DNA of 64,000 nt from Acanthosepion pharaonis (taxonomy: Eukaryota > Mollusca > Cephalopoda > Sepiida > Sepiidae): contig CAHIKZ030000246.1 of the NCBI GenBank assembly GCA_903632075.3, forward strand, positions 940,001 through 1,004,000, read 5' to 3'. Under the pieces are notes generated by a model. The model saw nothing but the letters and a program-made list of their open reading frames with translations, was not told where the DNA came from and did not search any database. The position numbers and the translations under genes are program-made. Of the stretch, positions 23,290 through 34,860 are shown one piece after another. Positions within the stretch are counted from its first letter, which is position 1. The number at the start of each line of letters is the position of its first letter.

Positions 23290-23700
23290 TAATTCCAACT
23301 GGTTGTCATATTCACAACATTTCAGTCGTTGTACACTCCAGCATTCATCAGGTGATTTACATTACAATTTAGAACCAAGCCTTTTATATAGCCCACAGGC
23401 AATGCATTTTTTTTGCATATCTCAGTTAATTCCCTTTAGTAACTCAACTCTCCAAGTTTTTATTCCTTCACTGTTTTGGTCAAGCAATTGAGTTACCAAA
23501 GGCAATTAACCAAATCTAAAATACCCAAAAAGGCATGGCACATGGAATTAGAAAAATTTACCCCAATGGACTAAATAAAGGGTTTGATTCAAAATTCCAA
23601 TGTATATCACCTGAAGAAGGCCAGAGTGTACAATGGCCGAAACGTGAATATGACAATGAAGACGAGGACAAAAGTCTGAACGATATAAATAGTTAAAATA
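23290..23700. repeat. Inverted pair of a dispersed repeat with hammerhead-like core
   Basis: 23295-23470 (minus-sense) and 23480-23700 (plus-sense) are two copies of one repeat joined head to head at GAGTTAC. Another copy lies at 2560-2830 (minus), and partial copies at 16440-16615 and 59850-59950. The plus-sense copy has CTGAAGAA-GGCC...GGCC-GAAAC at 23612-23646. Confidence 0.75.
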
Positions 23701-24494
23701 CCACATTTCAGAAATATAAGTCAAATTGTCATTTCTCTTTCAGATGTATCAGGTGCATTAACCTGCAGCTTCCAGTCTGACACAAAGAATAAAAACATAT
23801 GCTGCTAACAACTGTGACTCAGAGACAACCAGCTTCTTGAACAGACAAGTAAAATAGAGGAATAATATGTGCCTTTATATCTCCCCATGCCCTCATGATG
23901 CACACCAAGTTCACATTATCTGTGTTAGCCATGAGGGATGTAAACAATGAGGGCTATATCATGCCAACCCCACTTATTTCTGCAGGGTCTCATGGTCAAT
24001 GTCACTGTGTACATCAAAACACTAAGCCCATTGGTCATGTCCTAGTTCATGAGAGTGGCCATATACGTTTCAGTCAGACAGCTCCCTCATTCATGTGACC
24101 CAGGAGTAGCTAACTGATAATTTTCATGATCTAGTCACCTGCAAATGCATGGCCTCCTAGCTCAACTGACCTGAATCTTCTGGACTACATATAATTTTAA
24201 AGAATGTGGAAAGTTTAAGTCTCTTATGCTGTTGTTTTGATAACATCATTTTAATATCTCTTACATTTTTTTTTTTATTTTGCTGTCTAATTATATAAGA
24301 ATTTTATTAAATAAATTAGTGTACCCATGCCCTAAAAAATGACGGCAATTGTTAGAAAGCTTTAATAGTGTGAAGTAATGAAACAAAAGTCTTGGGATCC
24401 AATAAATTAACAACTAAAATAGAAGCCAATGAATCATTTAATTTGTTCCCTTTATTTTTGTTAGACATTCTGTTACAATGCTTGTATGAGCTTG
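23701..24494. other. No gene recognised
   Basis: Intronic, no feature found. The 67-codon frame at 23895-24098 has a Cys/His-rich stretch but no family match by eye. Confidence 0.5.
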
Positions 24495-24965
24495 TAGTTC
24501 TGTTTGGTTTGGTTTAGTTTATTTTGTTTAATGGCATATCAACCTCAATGGGCTATTTAATGCCGACAACATTTTTAGGATAGATTCGTATGAATAGAAT
24601 ATGTATTCTTTGGTTTAGATTAGTTTGGTTTATTTTGTCTTACAACATATCAACCTCAATGGGTTATTTAATGCCAACAAATTTTTTTTTATTGCTGGTA
24701 ATATATTGTCAAAAATCTGTTACTGGTAATATATTTCCTTCAAAACTGTATTGCTGGTAATAGTTAACTATGTGCCCATAACTTGGACCCTAATAGGGGC
24801 TACCACTCCGGATCAAAGTGGACCTGGGAATACCAGCAATTAAGATGTGGTCCCACACTCCTCAAAACCTCCTGATCAGAGACCTTGCTGCTGGATGTAG
24901 TTTAGCATCTTACCCAGGACGCAGATGTAGTTTAACGTCTTACCCAGGATGGTAGTTCTGTTAGG
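24495..24965 (+). repeat. Dispersed repeat family (second copy at 39830)
   Basis: It starts with two copies of a ggtttattttg...gcatatcaacctcaatggg block, then tattgctggtaatagttaac, ctcctcaaaacctcctgatc and gaccttgctgctggatgtag. The last block (gatgtagtttaacgtcttac) is itself duplicated. Confidence 0.8.
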
Positions 24966-25894
24966 AATGTTTCAAGGAAAACATGGGAACAAAAGATTGT
25001 CGAAGGAAGGGTTTAATCACAGAGATTAATAATACAATAATAACAAATATGATGTGCCTCGCATAATGAATAGAAGAATCTATGTTCAACAATTTAGTGT
25101 AGCAATGGTCAATTGTCTTTCTACACAACACGTTAAATGATATTTATTATCGATTGATTACTCTTGGTATTATATAAATCACTTTTTGCTCAATAATTTT
25201 CCATGTTTAATATAACAGTGAAATAGACATTTATCTCTCAAAAGAAAAAGATTAGCAACAAAATGACAAAAGACAACAATGAGAAAGCTAATTTCAAGAC
25301 CAAGTTGAAGCAAGGCGATCACTAGTATCTGAGTGCTTTATAGGAAATGCTTGAACAAATAAGACTGCAATCTAAGAAACACGAATAAAGGAAATGATTA
25401 ATTAAACAATTCATTTTGCTTGGGAACTAATTTTGTCTAAATGCAAATAAATATTTTATTTGTATAGATTATCAAAATTACTAAGGGAAGTAATCAATAA
25501 AATTTACTAAGTTAAGTTGATTTATCTCCCATCCCACTACAGATGGGACAGGAAATATATAAATACACCTTGATAATTATTATATGATTTAATGAAAGAA
25601 AATAGCCAAAATATTTGTAAAGAAAATACCTGTTCTTAAAAGCAATCTCAGACATACCACCTTGACAGATTTTCATCTTTTCTAAAGTGTTATGGTCACT
25701 ATCATGATAAGTTGTTTATTTCTTACCTAAAGTGTCCATTTCTAGATGGTAATTAATTGCAATATTCAAAATGAAGGATATAATTGGGAATTAGTCAAGA
25801 AATGTTATAAAAAAATCTAGAAAATAATGCAAAAAGTCAGCATGCTAAAAAATTACTAAAAATTAGAGAAATGTTACCATGTACCACACTTTGC
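24966..25894. other. No gene recognised
   Basis: Intronic AT-rich DNA without visible repeats. Confidence 0.55.
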
Positions 25895-26105
25895 TTAAAT
25901 TCAAGTCAACATTGCTTTGTGGAATCGATTCCCAAGAGGATGCTCCCCCTAAGCATTAAAATATGAACCTGTTCAAGTCTATGGTCAACCATTATCTTCC
26001 CTACATAGCCCCATAAACTCTGCCTCTTACTTTGTAATCATTTATCTTGAATGGCTCTTGGGCCTGTTACAGTGTGAACATCATTTTGAAAAAAAAAAAA
26101 AAAAA
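25895..26105 (+). mobile_element. LINE 3' end with poly(A)
   Basis: It encodes a degenerate FxRT-x-LWNR-(L/F)-P block (gtggaatcgattcccaagag) and then the family tail gaatggctcttgggcctg... before A(18). Confidence 0.6.
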
Positions 26106-26929
26106 GTTAACAGAAGAAATTATTTTAACCTAGAAAATAATTTTGATTTTGACTAAAAAAAAGTTATTTTTGTTTTTCTTTGAATTAGATTTTTATTTGT
26201 GTGTGTGTTTTTAAGAGTATTATGGCAGACTAAAGAAACAACAATATCTCAATTTTAAAGCATTTATGAAACAAAACTTCAGCAAGATGTTACTCCAACG
26301 AAGCAATATTTCTCCATACATCTGTTTCTAACATATATATTTTAGTAATAACATTGCATGGTTAATTGAAGAAAGAAAACGCCAAGAATACATCTGTGAC
26401 CAGAGAAGGTGTCTGATCAATTTTTTTATTGTTATTTGTGATGAAAATACTGAGATAAGGAAAAGAAAATACACAATAGTTTGTAAAGAATAAGGATTAG
26501 GCTGACAGAAAGTCACAGGCTTTATATCCCTTCTTTCAAAAACACTTGACGTACCCACCTACTGACATACAGTGTATTGAAGATATTTTATATAGAAAGA
26601 CAAGAGAAACATGTTGCCTTGACAATAGTTCAAAGCCGCAGCTTTGAACAATTTAACTAAATAACAGAAAAGCAGTTGCCATCTTCACTTCCCCTCAAAA
26701 AAAAAATAAATAAAATGTACAGTCCCCAACCCTAAGGAAAAATTATGTGACTGCACTTAGAAAATGTTCCAATTGTTTAAGTCTGTAAAATCTAAAGATA
26801 AATTGTTATCTGAATTATGCCAAAATGAAAATAACATTGATATCACATTTTAACAGATATATTTGCCAAAATTACACAAAAATATCTTGAAATACTCAAG
26901 AGTAAATTTATTCAATAAATTGACATTGG

Positions 26930-27480
26930 CTTCAACCATGGCCTCTAAACAACTTCAGATTCTCTTGTAACTCTTCTGGATGTTCCTTTGCTCAAGTTGG
27001 TGAATGCTGCCATAATCCTTGCCTTCAGTTAATCTTTGATGTTACAAGGAATTTTGTTGCTCTTTTGCTCAACTACGCCCCCACACATTAAGGGGGTTGC
27101 AGTCTGGGGTGATAGGTGGTCAGACGTAAGGGCTGATGGGGTCACAAAAATTGACTGACAACCATGACTGGGTTCTCTTGCTTGTGTGGCAGTGTGCAGA
27201 GTCCTGATGCCAGACATAGACCCTTCCAGCAGCCACCCTCTTAACTGAGGACAGCACTACCTCTTCAAGGCTCTTGATGTAGGCCTATGTGTTGAGTCTG
27301 AGGCCCTGTGGAAAGATGAATGGAGGCATAACATCACCATTAGACTCATCCAACTCTTTCCAAATCCTCTGCACTGTCCTCAGATTGACACCTAAACACT
27401 TTGAAATACTTATATTAGAGGTTCCGGCACAAATGCCGTTTCCAAATTTTTAGCGTAGTGAATTGTGTCATGGTGCTCTT
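26930..27480 (-). pseudogene. Tc1/mariner-superfamily transposase fragment
   Basis: Minus-strand frames read GDVMPPFIFPQGLRLNT, then RVYVWHQDSAHCHTSKR, SWLSVNFCDPISP and a PDCNPLNVW block, ending in a QQNSL/KDYGSI stretch. The order (F-x-QDSAPSHT ... SPDxNPLDYxVWG) is that of the DDE domain of a Tc1/mariner-type transposase common in molluscs. Internal stops are present. The N-terminal half upstream of 27480 is not convincing. Confidence 0.75.
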
Positions 27481-28877
27481 TTTGTCACAGATGGTGCCTA
27501 ACCAACCCTACTATACTGTGCAGAATAATTTGATTGGGCCTTTGCCTTGTTCAGGAGTTTGAGAGTCCCTACATCTTTGCATATTCTCAGCATTGCTGCC
27601 ATTTGATCTGGGTTTTCATTTGCACTGGACTTTCTTTTCCTTACTGCAACCTTGGTTCTTTTGATTGCAATCTGGTCCTATGCTGGCGGAGATTTCTTTT
27701 TCTGGGGCATACTGTTGCCGTATGTGAGAGCCAACAATAAACTACAGAAGAACTCAAAATTGATCATCGCATTCAAGTATTGCATTAATATTTAAACTTA
27801 ACTTGTAAAAGTTCAATGATAATTCTTCTGCCACTACTTAATTTAAAGACAATTTGTTGTATGTAGGTCCTTACTTTCCATACAAACAGTTATTTTTACT
27901 TCATGGGTAACTTTTGCTGGATTTCACAATTAATTCCAATTATTCAAAAATCTATTTCCAAGTTATAAAAATTGTTATTGACCAAAAAGATTTGTTGCAA
28001 AAAAAAAAAACAAAAAAAAACACAGAAAACAATTGCAGTAATATAAACTTGGGAATCCAAAGTTTCAGGATTATGGGTCTGGATCCAGCCCAGAATGTTT
28101 TTAATTTGCTCACGGAGTCAGCCCGATTCCAAAATGGTATGACATGTTTGGCTACAGCTTCTAGAAGTAAAGTTAAAAAAATGTGACACCCTGACACTTT
28201 CTTCTATATAAATAAATGCGTGTATGTTTTCAGAAGGAAATGAACCTGCATCCTCCTCATTACATCAAATGTTATTTTTATTATGTACTGTTTTTTGTTT
28301 TTTAAAAAAAAAAAAAAAAAAAAGAAAGAAAGAAAAATATCAGCATGTGTTATGCCTACTGGTCTGTGCATGCAAGAAAACAGAAAATATCCTCACTCAC
28401 ACATACAAATTGAATTTAGAGGAAATATTAAAAATTGGTTACCCAAAGAATATTTTTTTGCGAACAATAGATTTGCCTTCCTTTAATGATTTCTGTTTAA
28501 TTGTTTTTGGCTTCATATCTGGTTTGGGTTTGCTCGAGAGGAATGTTTTCTTTATTATTTCTGAATATTAAAAACAACAAAGCTGTCTTCAAAGCAATGA
28601 CCGAGATCATTGTTTGAAAAACACAACAGAGCATTATTCCATTTTTTAATTTTTTTTTTCTTTCTTTTTGAATCCTTTGCTTTTCATCCTTACCAGGCTT
28701 GGCTATTATTATTTGAAGAATAGCCAGGAGCAATATTCCCTCTGATATTACATCTCTCAACAGACTACACATTAAAAGACAAATATGACAGGCCCAAGTC
28801 ATTCCAGCATAAAGAATAATTTCTGAAAATAATTTTATTTTGGTGTTGTTAATGTACAATAGAGAAGTGAAAATGGC

Positions 28878-28950
28878 ATAGTGGGTTCCAGTTGAGGTTG
28901 TTGCATTAAGTTCACACAAATACCCTTAGGAAATGTATGCATCTGTTGGG
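28878..28950 (+). repeat. Short SINE fragment
   Basis: The stretch gtgggttccagttgaggttg, then tcacacaaatacccttagga, matches the start of the SINE body at 55570-55620. Confidence 0.4.
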
Positions 28951-29594
28951 ATCTGGACTAACCAGGTTTTTGTTTTTATCCAAGTATCGAGATTCCAAAC
29001 ATTTAACAACAACAGCGCATCTTTTAAATGAAACATAAAAAATCTTATTCTCTGAAAGAAGTTGAAAATAACATTTATATATTCTTTTCAGAAATATACA
29101 ATAACAAAAAAAATGTTTGATTTTCCTTGCAGTGAAGTTTGTTTTATCAAGTAATTAAGTGTTTCTAGTGCAGTATGAGATGTATAGACAGTCTTACTTT
29201 ATGATAGTCAGCCTAATGTTTCTGTGAGTACACAGATATGGCTTTAGCCAACAGCTGCCAGCTGTCATCTTCTATTGTGTGCATGTTTGTAGGGTGTGTG
29301 CATATGGATGTATAGATCAAACTGGCCTCTGAAATTCTTTTGAACTAAGAAGCAGTGTGCTTCTATTTTTATATTCATAAAAGGGATCCAAAATCTAATT
29401 TCAGAAATAATTTCACACTGACATGCAAAAATCTTTTTCTTGAATTTGTATGAGTGGTGAAGGGAGTAATTTTTTTTAAATGGTTCAAAAATAACATGTA
29501 GGCCTACAAATATGTCCGCCAAGTATTTTGGCAATTTTTGCCCTAGTAATTATTATTTATCAAACAAATCTGATGGGATTTTATTGGTTGTGTG

Positions 29595-29632
29595 TGTGTG
29601 TATATGTATATATATATATATTATATATATTT
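29595..29632. repeat. (TG)n-(TA)n microsatellite
   Basis: A short TG run followed by TA dinucleotides. Confidence 0.9.
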
Positions 29633-30809
29633 TATTGTGTCGAATACCCTCGGGACATGAGTGATTATAAAAAAAGTTTTTTTCTCTCTTCACCACAAGA
29701 CGCCTTACAAATAAGACACTGCACTTCCTTCCAAGACGGACATATTGGTCTCCAATGAACCACTTGTTACATAGTACACAACATACAAAGTTCTAAGCTT
29801 ACTTGATTACATGAAGTCATATTTAATAATTCTACCAAATGAACAAAGAACTCTTCTGAAAATATCAATCTGACAATGTTAGAAATTTTGCACACACATA
29901 CATACAAAAGATATCTCAACATTGGCACCTTTCTGTATTCTATTTTGTTTGCTCAAGCAATAATATGTTGTCAATTGTTTGCATATTCATTCATATACTT
30001 GTTTGAAGAAACTTCACTGGATCCACTATCATCTAATATTACTACACTAACTAAATATATGCCTTCCATAATTGGTAATTACTACAAAAGCAAGAAACCA
30101 CTAGCTTTCCCAAGAAAAGCTATGGCAACGAATAGTTTAAAGAAAAGGATATTATAAAAAAAAAAACAGCCAGGGCAGGATTTTGACCTGTTGGAGCCCC
30201 AAGACTAATGAAATTATGCCTGCCTCCTGGAGGGAGCCACCCACTTGTACCAGTCTTGAATTTTTTTTTTTTTTTTTTTTTTTTATTCAGGATATATTTT
30301 AGTGACATTTACATTGCTTGAAGTAAACTTATTGTAAATTCTTTCAATAAACTAGAATGGCTATCTTTTGTTTGTCAATGAAAACATTCAAGAAATACCA
30401 TTATTTTACTATTTATTGTAAACCAAATTCGCAATACAACCATTAGTTAAAAAGAAAAAAAATGTTTGTTTTTTTTTTTTTATAACCAGCATTATAACAA
30501 AACAATCAAAATAAATATGAATTTATTATATTGATATCATTTCAGATTATAAAACTATTTAGAAAATTAAAATCACTGCTTTATTAAAAAATTTGTAAGA
30601 TTTAAACATTCAGAAATAAAATCAAACATGTTATCTACTTGAAAGACAATGACACAAACTAAAACATTCTTTTCCTTGCTATACTTCATGCAAAGTCAAA
30701 TAAATACAAGTTTGTCATATTGATAGCATTTCAGTTCATGAAATTATTTAGAAGTCATAACATCTAAAATATTAAAATCATTGCTTTATAGAAGCTTTAG
30801 GAGGCCCTA

Positions 30810-30957
30810 GGCTGCAGGCTATAACAGCCTAAAGGATAATCTGGCCCTGGGCCATAGGCTGCAGCCTACAAGATAATCCAGCCATGGGCTGCAGCCTACA
30901 AGATAATCCAGCCATGGGCTGCAGCCTATACTAGCCTAAAGGATAATCCAGCCCTGA
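30810..30957. repeat. Short tandem repeat of about 30-40 bp
   Basis: Four imperfect units centre on ggctgcagcctacaagataa followed by tccagccatg. It is unusually GC-rich for this region and includes the palindrome-like ggctgcagcc. Confidence 0.8.
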
Positions 30958-31311
30958 TTATAGCTTATGTCCTGAAGTAGAATGGTTAAAAAATAAAAAT
31001 AAAAAATAAAATAAAAAAAGAAATAAAAAATGCAAATCATTTAAAGTAGTAGATAATTGGATAAATGTCCATACAAAGAACAAAGCAAAAGAAACTACAT
31101 AATACTTGGCACATTTTAACATTGATATCAAATATCTTCTGGCTTTAAATAACCTGCAAAGGGTTGATAAGCCATAAAAATAAATCAAAGACACCAACTT
31201 AAAGGTCAGACACCCTCACTCAAAACTCTGACAAAAAGTCTGGTTCACAGCTGAAGTCTTAGTTGTTATGCTTTTGCATATATATTTATGTATTATTAAA
31301 TTTCTCAGGAT

Positions 31312-31725
31312 AATTCTGAAGACAAGACAAATTGGATAAAAAACAAGAGACAATTGGAAAATATTTCTTTGTCATCACCAACGCATTTCATCAATTTGAT
31401 TTTATCAAGGCAAGTTTAAAAGCAAAATATTTTGTAGTTGACAATGACTAAGAAATATTTTCTAACTGTCTCTTTTTTATCCAATTTGTCTTATCTTCAG
31501 TATTATTGAGAAACTTAACAATATGTTGACATGAAGAACTAAAACAAATTCGTAAAAAAAAAAGTAACCAATATCCAGAAGGTGGCTTACACAGGAGGGT
31601 CCCCTTTTGGATATTTGAATTTGATATAACTACAAAACATTTTGCTTTTAAACTTGCCTTGATAAAGTTGGATTGACAAAATACATCAGCAATGACTAAG
31701 AAATATTTTCCAATTGTCTTTTTCC
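31312..31725. repeat. Foldback structure with nested inverted segments
   Basis: The segment 31315-31372 returns inverted at 31446-31500, both containing the AAATTGGATAAAAAA core. The segment 31403-31440 returns inverted at 31629-31667 (TTGATAAA...CAAGTTTAAAAGCAAAA type). A third partial copy of the first segment lies at 31695-31722. No coding potential was seen. Confidence 0.8.
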
Positions 31726-31864
31726 TCCGTATTTATGTATGTCTTTTCAAACTTTTTCAGGTAAATTTTTATGCTTTTCTATTAGAAATTAACATTTAAA
31801 AAAAAAAAAAAAAAAAAAAGTAGAAAAAAAAAAATCAAAGAAAATTCAAAACATCATAGAAACA

Positions 31865-32135
31865 GACACTTATGTACTGTGTCCCTTCAGAACATAAGTG
31901 ATCATGGCTCTCCATAGCTTCTGATCACATTTGAATTTATAACCATCCTTCTTTATACCCACTGCTGTCAATGTACACAAACTCATTAAGTAACTCATTA
32001 AGCAGATTACTCCCCGTTTCCCTCTGCACCCTCTTTCCTTCAATATGCCCTATGAGTGTCAAATTTCCTAAGCCCTCTTTCCTCATTATGTGCCCTAGAA
32101 ATTTCAAATATCACTTTCGGATTTTAACACTGCGT
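31865..32135 (-). mobile_element. LINE 3' fragment
   Basis: It shares gatcatggctctccatagct and ccttcaatatgccctatgag type blocks with the LINE copies at 59050, 60370 and 62070, all minus-sense. Confidence 0.6.
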
Positions 32136-32488
32136 AAGTAAAATGGGGTGTTTTGTTAACCCTAAATTTTTTAAATACATGTAATTGGCAACTTGCTTCA
32201 TTTTCTCCCTCCCACTACTCTCCTGATTTGGTGAGGGTGTGTAGCACAGGTGAAGTGCAGTTGTAATTCAGTTGTTATGGGAGGCAGACATCGCTTTGTC
32301 TTCTTCAGGGTGTCCTATCACCCCTTCAACTAACAAAAGTAAGTTTTAATGATATATATCTCCAAATGTAAAGACAACAAAACAAATATATATTCAAACG
32401 TTCATAACATTAACTTAAAGGAGAGCTCAATACAAAAAGTAGAGCAATAGTTATTTATTACAAGTTATTACATTCGAACATTTAAGTT

Positions 32489-32547
32489 ACCACTACAAAA
32501 TTGAATATTTGTTTCAATGCCCAATTCAGACATCTCATCAAGTGGTG
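32489..32547 (-). ncRNA. Type I hammerhead ribozyme-like sequence, left arm
   Basis: Minus strand: stem I ACCAC (32546-32542), core TTGATGA (32541-32535), stem II GATGTC...GGCATT (32534-32529 with 32521-32516), GAAA (32515-32512), stem III ACAAA/TTTGT with an 8-nt loop, cleavage triplet GTA with A at 32494, and stem I partner GTGGT (32493-32489). All three helices fall exactly where a type I hammerhead needs them. G8 and G12 are intact; the one core deviation is C3 to T. Hammerheads cleave RNA 3' of the UH pair and occur in Penelope-like elements and small retrozymes. Confidence 0.72.
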
Positions 32548-33486
32548 TTCAAAGATACTTATAAAAGATCTTTTTTTTTAAAATGCTAATTATGAAACAT
32601 CACTTTTTTTTATATTTTTAAAAAATTAGAAAGACAAGAAAAATTTCCATAAAAGGAAAAGAACGAAATACATAGGTTAAAGCAGAAAAAAAGATGAGAA
32701 CAAGAAATCAATAAAAGGAAAAAAGAAAGAGAAACAGAAAGACATAAGAAAAGAAATCTTCTCTTCTCCAAAGAAAAGGAAAAGAAAAGGAAAGAAGGAA
32801 AGAAGTAATATATCAAAAATTACAATTGCAAAGAAAAAGAAAAGAAAAGAAAGAAGGGAAATTAGAAATTGTTGATAATTTAGCCAATGAAAAACTGTAA
32901 ACATTGAGAGGGATGCAATAGAAAAAGAATTCAAAATTTAATCAGAAATATTGGCAACTAGATAGAAAAAATTTTTAAAAGATGTAGCAGTTCGGGAGCC
33001 ATACAGCATTTTGAAAGAAGCTACATATTTTGAACAAAATTAAACAGAGTATGTAAATAGAAGACACTTTAAGAAGTAAAAACATTAGACATACAAAATA
33101 ACTAATTCACCTTACAAACCATTACATTATAAATAAATAATAAATTTTTGAATATTTGTATGAATTATACTTCTCCTGTTTTCCCTTTTCTTTGCAATCT
33201 TTGATATATTACTTCTCTTTTTCTTTGCAAAAGAGATTTCTTGTCTTTCTTTTCTTACCTCTTTCTATTTCTCTTTCTTTTTTCCTTTTATTGATTTCTT
33301 TTTGTCCTCTTTTTCCTGCTTTAACCTGTGTTTTTCTTTCTTTTCCTTTTATAGCAAAATTATATATTTCTTTCTTTTCCTTTTATGCCAACTTTTCTTA
33401 TGTCTTTCTAATTTTTTAAAAAATATAAGAAGTGATGTTTCATAACAAGCATTTTTTTTTTAAAATCGTTTATAACTATCTTTGAT

Positions 33487-33546
33487 CACCACCTGATAAG
33501 ATGTCTGAATTGGGCATCAAAACAAATATGCATTTTTGTAGTGGTA
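33487..33546 (+). ncRNA. Type I hammerhead ribozyme-like sequence, right arm
   Basis: Plus strand: stem I ACCAC (33488-33492), core CTGATAA (33493-33499), stem II of six to seven pairs (33500-33506 with 33512-33518), AAAA in place of GAAA (33519-33522), stem III ACAAA/TTTGT with an 8-nt loop, GTA triplet (33538-33540) and stem I partner GTGGT (33541-33545). Two catalytic guanines are changed, G8 to A and G12 to A, so this copy should be inactive even though it folds. C3 is intact here, unlike the left arm. Confidence 0.72.
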
Positions 33547-33560
33547 ACTTAAATGTTCAA

Positions 33561-34529
33561 ATATATATATTGTTGATTTCATATTAAAGTGAAATGACTG
33601 AAAAACTTTCCCACTTCCATTTTATAGGCAAAAGTCCACAAAATGAATGCTGGGATATTTTTCTTAGATAGTAAGATTGAACGGCTTACATTTTGACAAC
33701 TCTATCCAGATCTGCCTTATCTAGTAGACAGACTCACTGTGTTTGTTTGTCCAACCTTGTTTTGTGTGCAGACACCAACTTATAGTTGGTGAACTTTTGT
33801 GCCTTCTTATTTGTTGATTTGTTTTGCATTTATTGTTTGCTTCCTTGCTTGATACTATTTCATTTTTTGCCGTTTTCTTTTTATTGCAAACTTTATTAAT
33901 TCTGTTCATTGGGCAATTGTATTAGTTATCTTGCTTTTGACAATAGCTTCTAAATCATCATATATCCATATATTCTATTCCTCTTTCAGGCCTGTAATTA
34001 TGAATTTAGCTAATGACATATTTCTGTTCATAGAAATATATTGCACCTATTTTTGACAAATAAAACTTTTCGCTATTATTGTATTGGTTTGTTTCATTTA
34101 CAATTTACATGCATTTATGCAACAAATTTATGATAATTTTCATTTTAAATGAATAATTATATATCCAGTTCAAGTTTGGATTTAATCTCTATTGTAAGGG
34201 AAATTGCCTGTTACATTATTTTTTTCCTCCAACAGCATGACAATATTTTACACAATTGTAACACTATAGGCATTTTTATATTGGGTGCATAAACACTGCA
34301 AGAGACTCACCATTTTTAAGAAATCCAAGGTGACTAATGCAGGGTTAAGTATGAGTGCCTTTCATGCTTAACTTTTAAAAACATCCTCATCGTTCGTATT
34401 TTCAGTTCATGATATTGTTGGCATCTGTAGAATCAGATCTCTGTCACTTTAATTTGTAAGGAAACTGCCCAGCATCAACTGCCAGATCACCAGGTTTCCG
34501 ATTCAAAGCTCAGACTTTTGGCTCTCTTG
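33561..34529. other. No gene recognised
   Basis: Intronic AT-rich DNA. Near 34490-34520 a cagatcaccaggtttccgat stretch is vaguely tRNA-like but too weak to call. Confidence 0.5.
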
Positions 34530-34860
34530 CTGGCAACCATGCATTACTTTCTGGTTTCTTACAGTTAATAGTTAGTCCTTTCTTCTGACTTTCCTTTGCT
34601 ACTTCTCTTAGGAGTCCTTGTAGTTTTCCTTCTGAGCCCTTCTATCAACACAGTCATATATGTATCTTCTGTTGTTAAGACTGATTTTTTTTTTTTTTTC
34701 AGAATTCATAAAATTAAATTTCTTTGCTGACCTTCTTAATAAACTTTGATCTGTTCTTTTATTGTTCTAATTTTTTTTTATATTCTTTCACACCCAGTAA
34801 CACCTCACATTTTAGTAGCTTTATTACCTTTCCCAGGTGAAATGATTAAAACAAAAAAAA
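34530..34860. mobile_element. LINE fragments in opposite senses
   Basis: 34530-34660 resembles 59655-59745 (minus-sense, cctttctt..., gtagttttcctt). 34775-34850 is a plus-sense 3' tail (ttcacacccagtaacacctc ... tgattaaaac) shared with copies at 40725, 41290, 60210 and 63545. Confidence 0.5.

Larger units (their letters stand above)
27500..30809. other. No gene recognised
   Basis: Intronic. It holds A-tracts (28004, 28304), T-tracts (30262) and one short SINE piece at 28878. The 140-codon minus frame at 28497-28919 overlaps that piece and has no recognisable domain. Confidence 0.5.
32474..33560. repeat. Large inverted repeat with about 390-bp arms
   Basis: 32474-32865 is repeated in reverse complement at about 33165-33560, with a 300-bp unique centre. 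The outer ends share GTGGTAACTTAAATGTTC. The inner parts are a purine-rich stretch (left) and its pyrimidine-rich mirror (right). Each arm has a hammerhead-shaped sequence reading outward. It could be two copies of one retroelement inserted head to head, or a foldback element. It lies in the ELAPOR-like intron. Confidence 0.9.

Noticed and set aside
28497..28919. 140-codon minus-strand frame
   Set aside because: No recognisable domain, overlaps a SINE fragment, and no splice or start context was found.
32610..33419. Phe/Ser-rich frames on both strands
   Set aside because: They arise from the purine/pyrimidine tracts of the inverted repeat.
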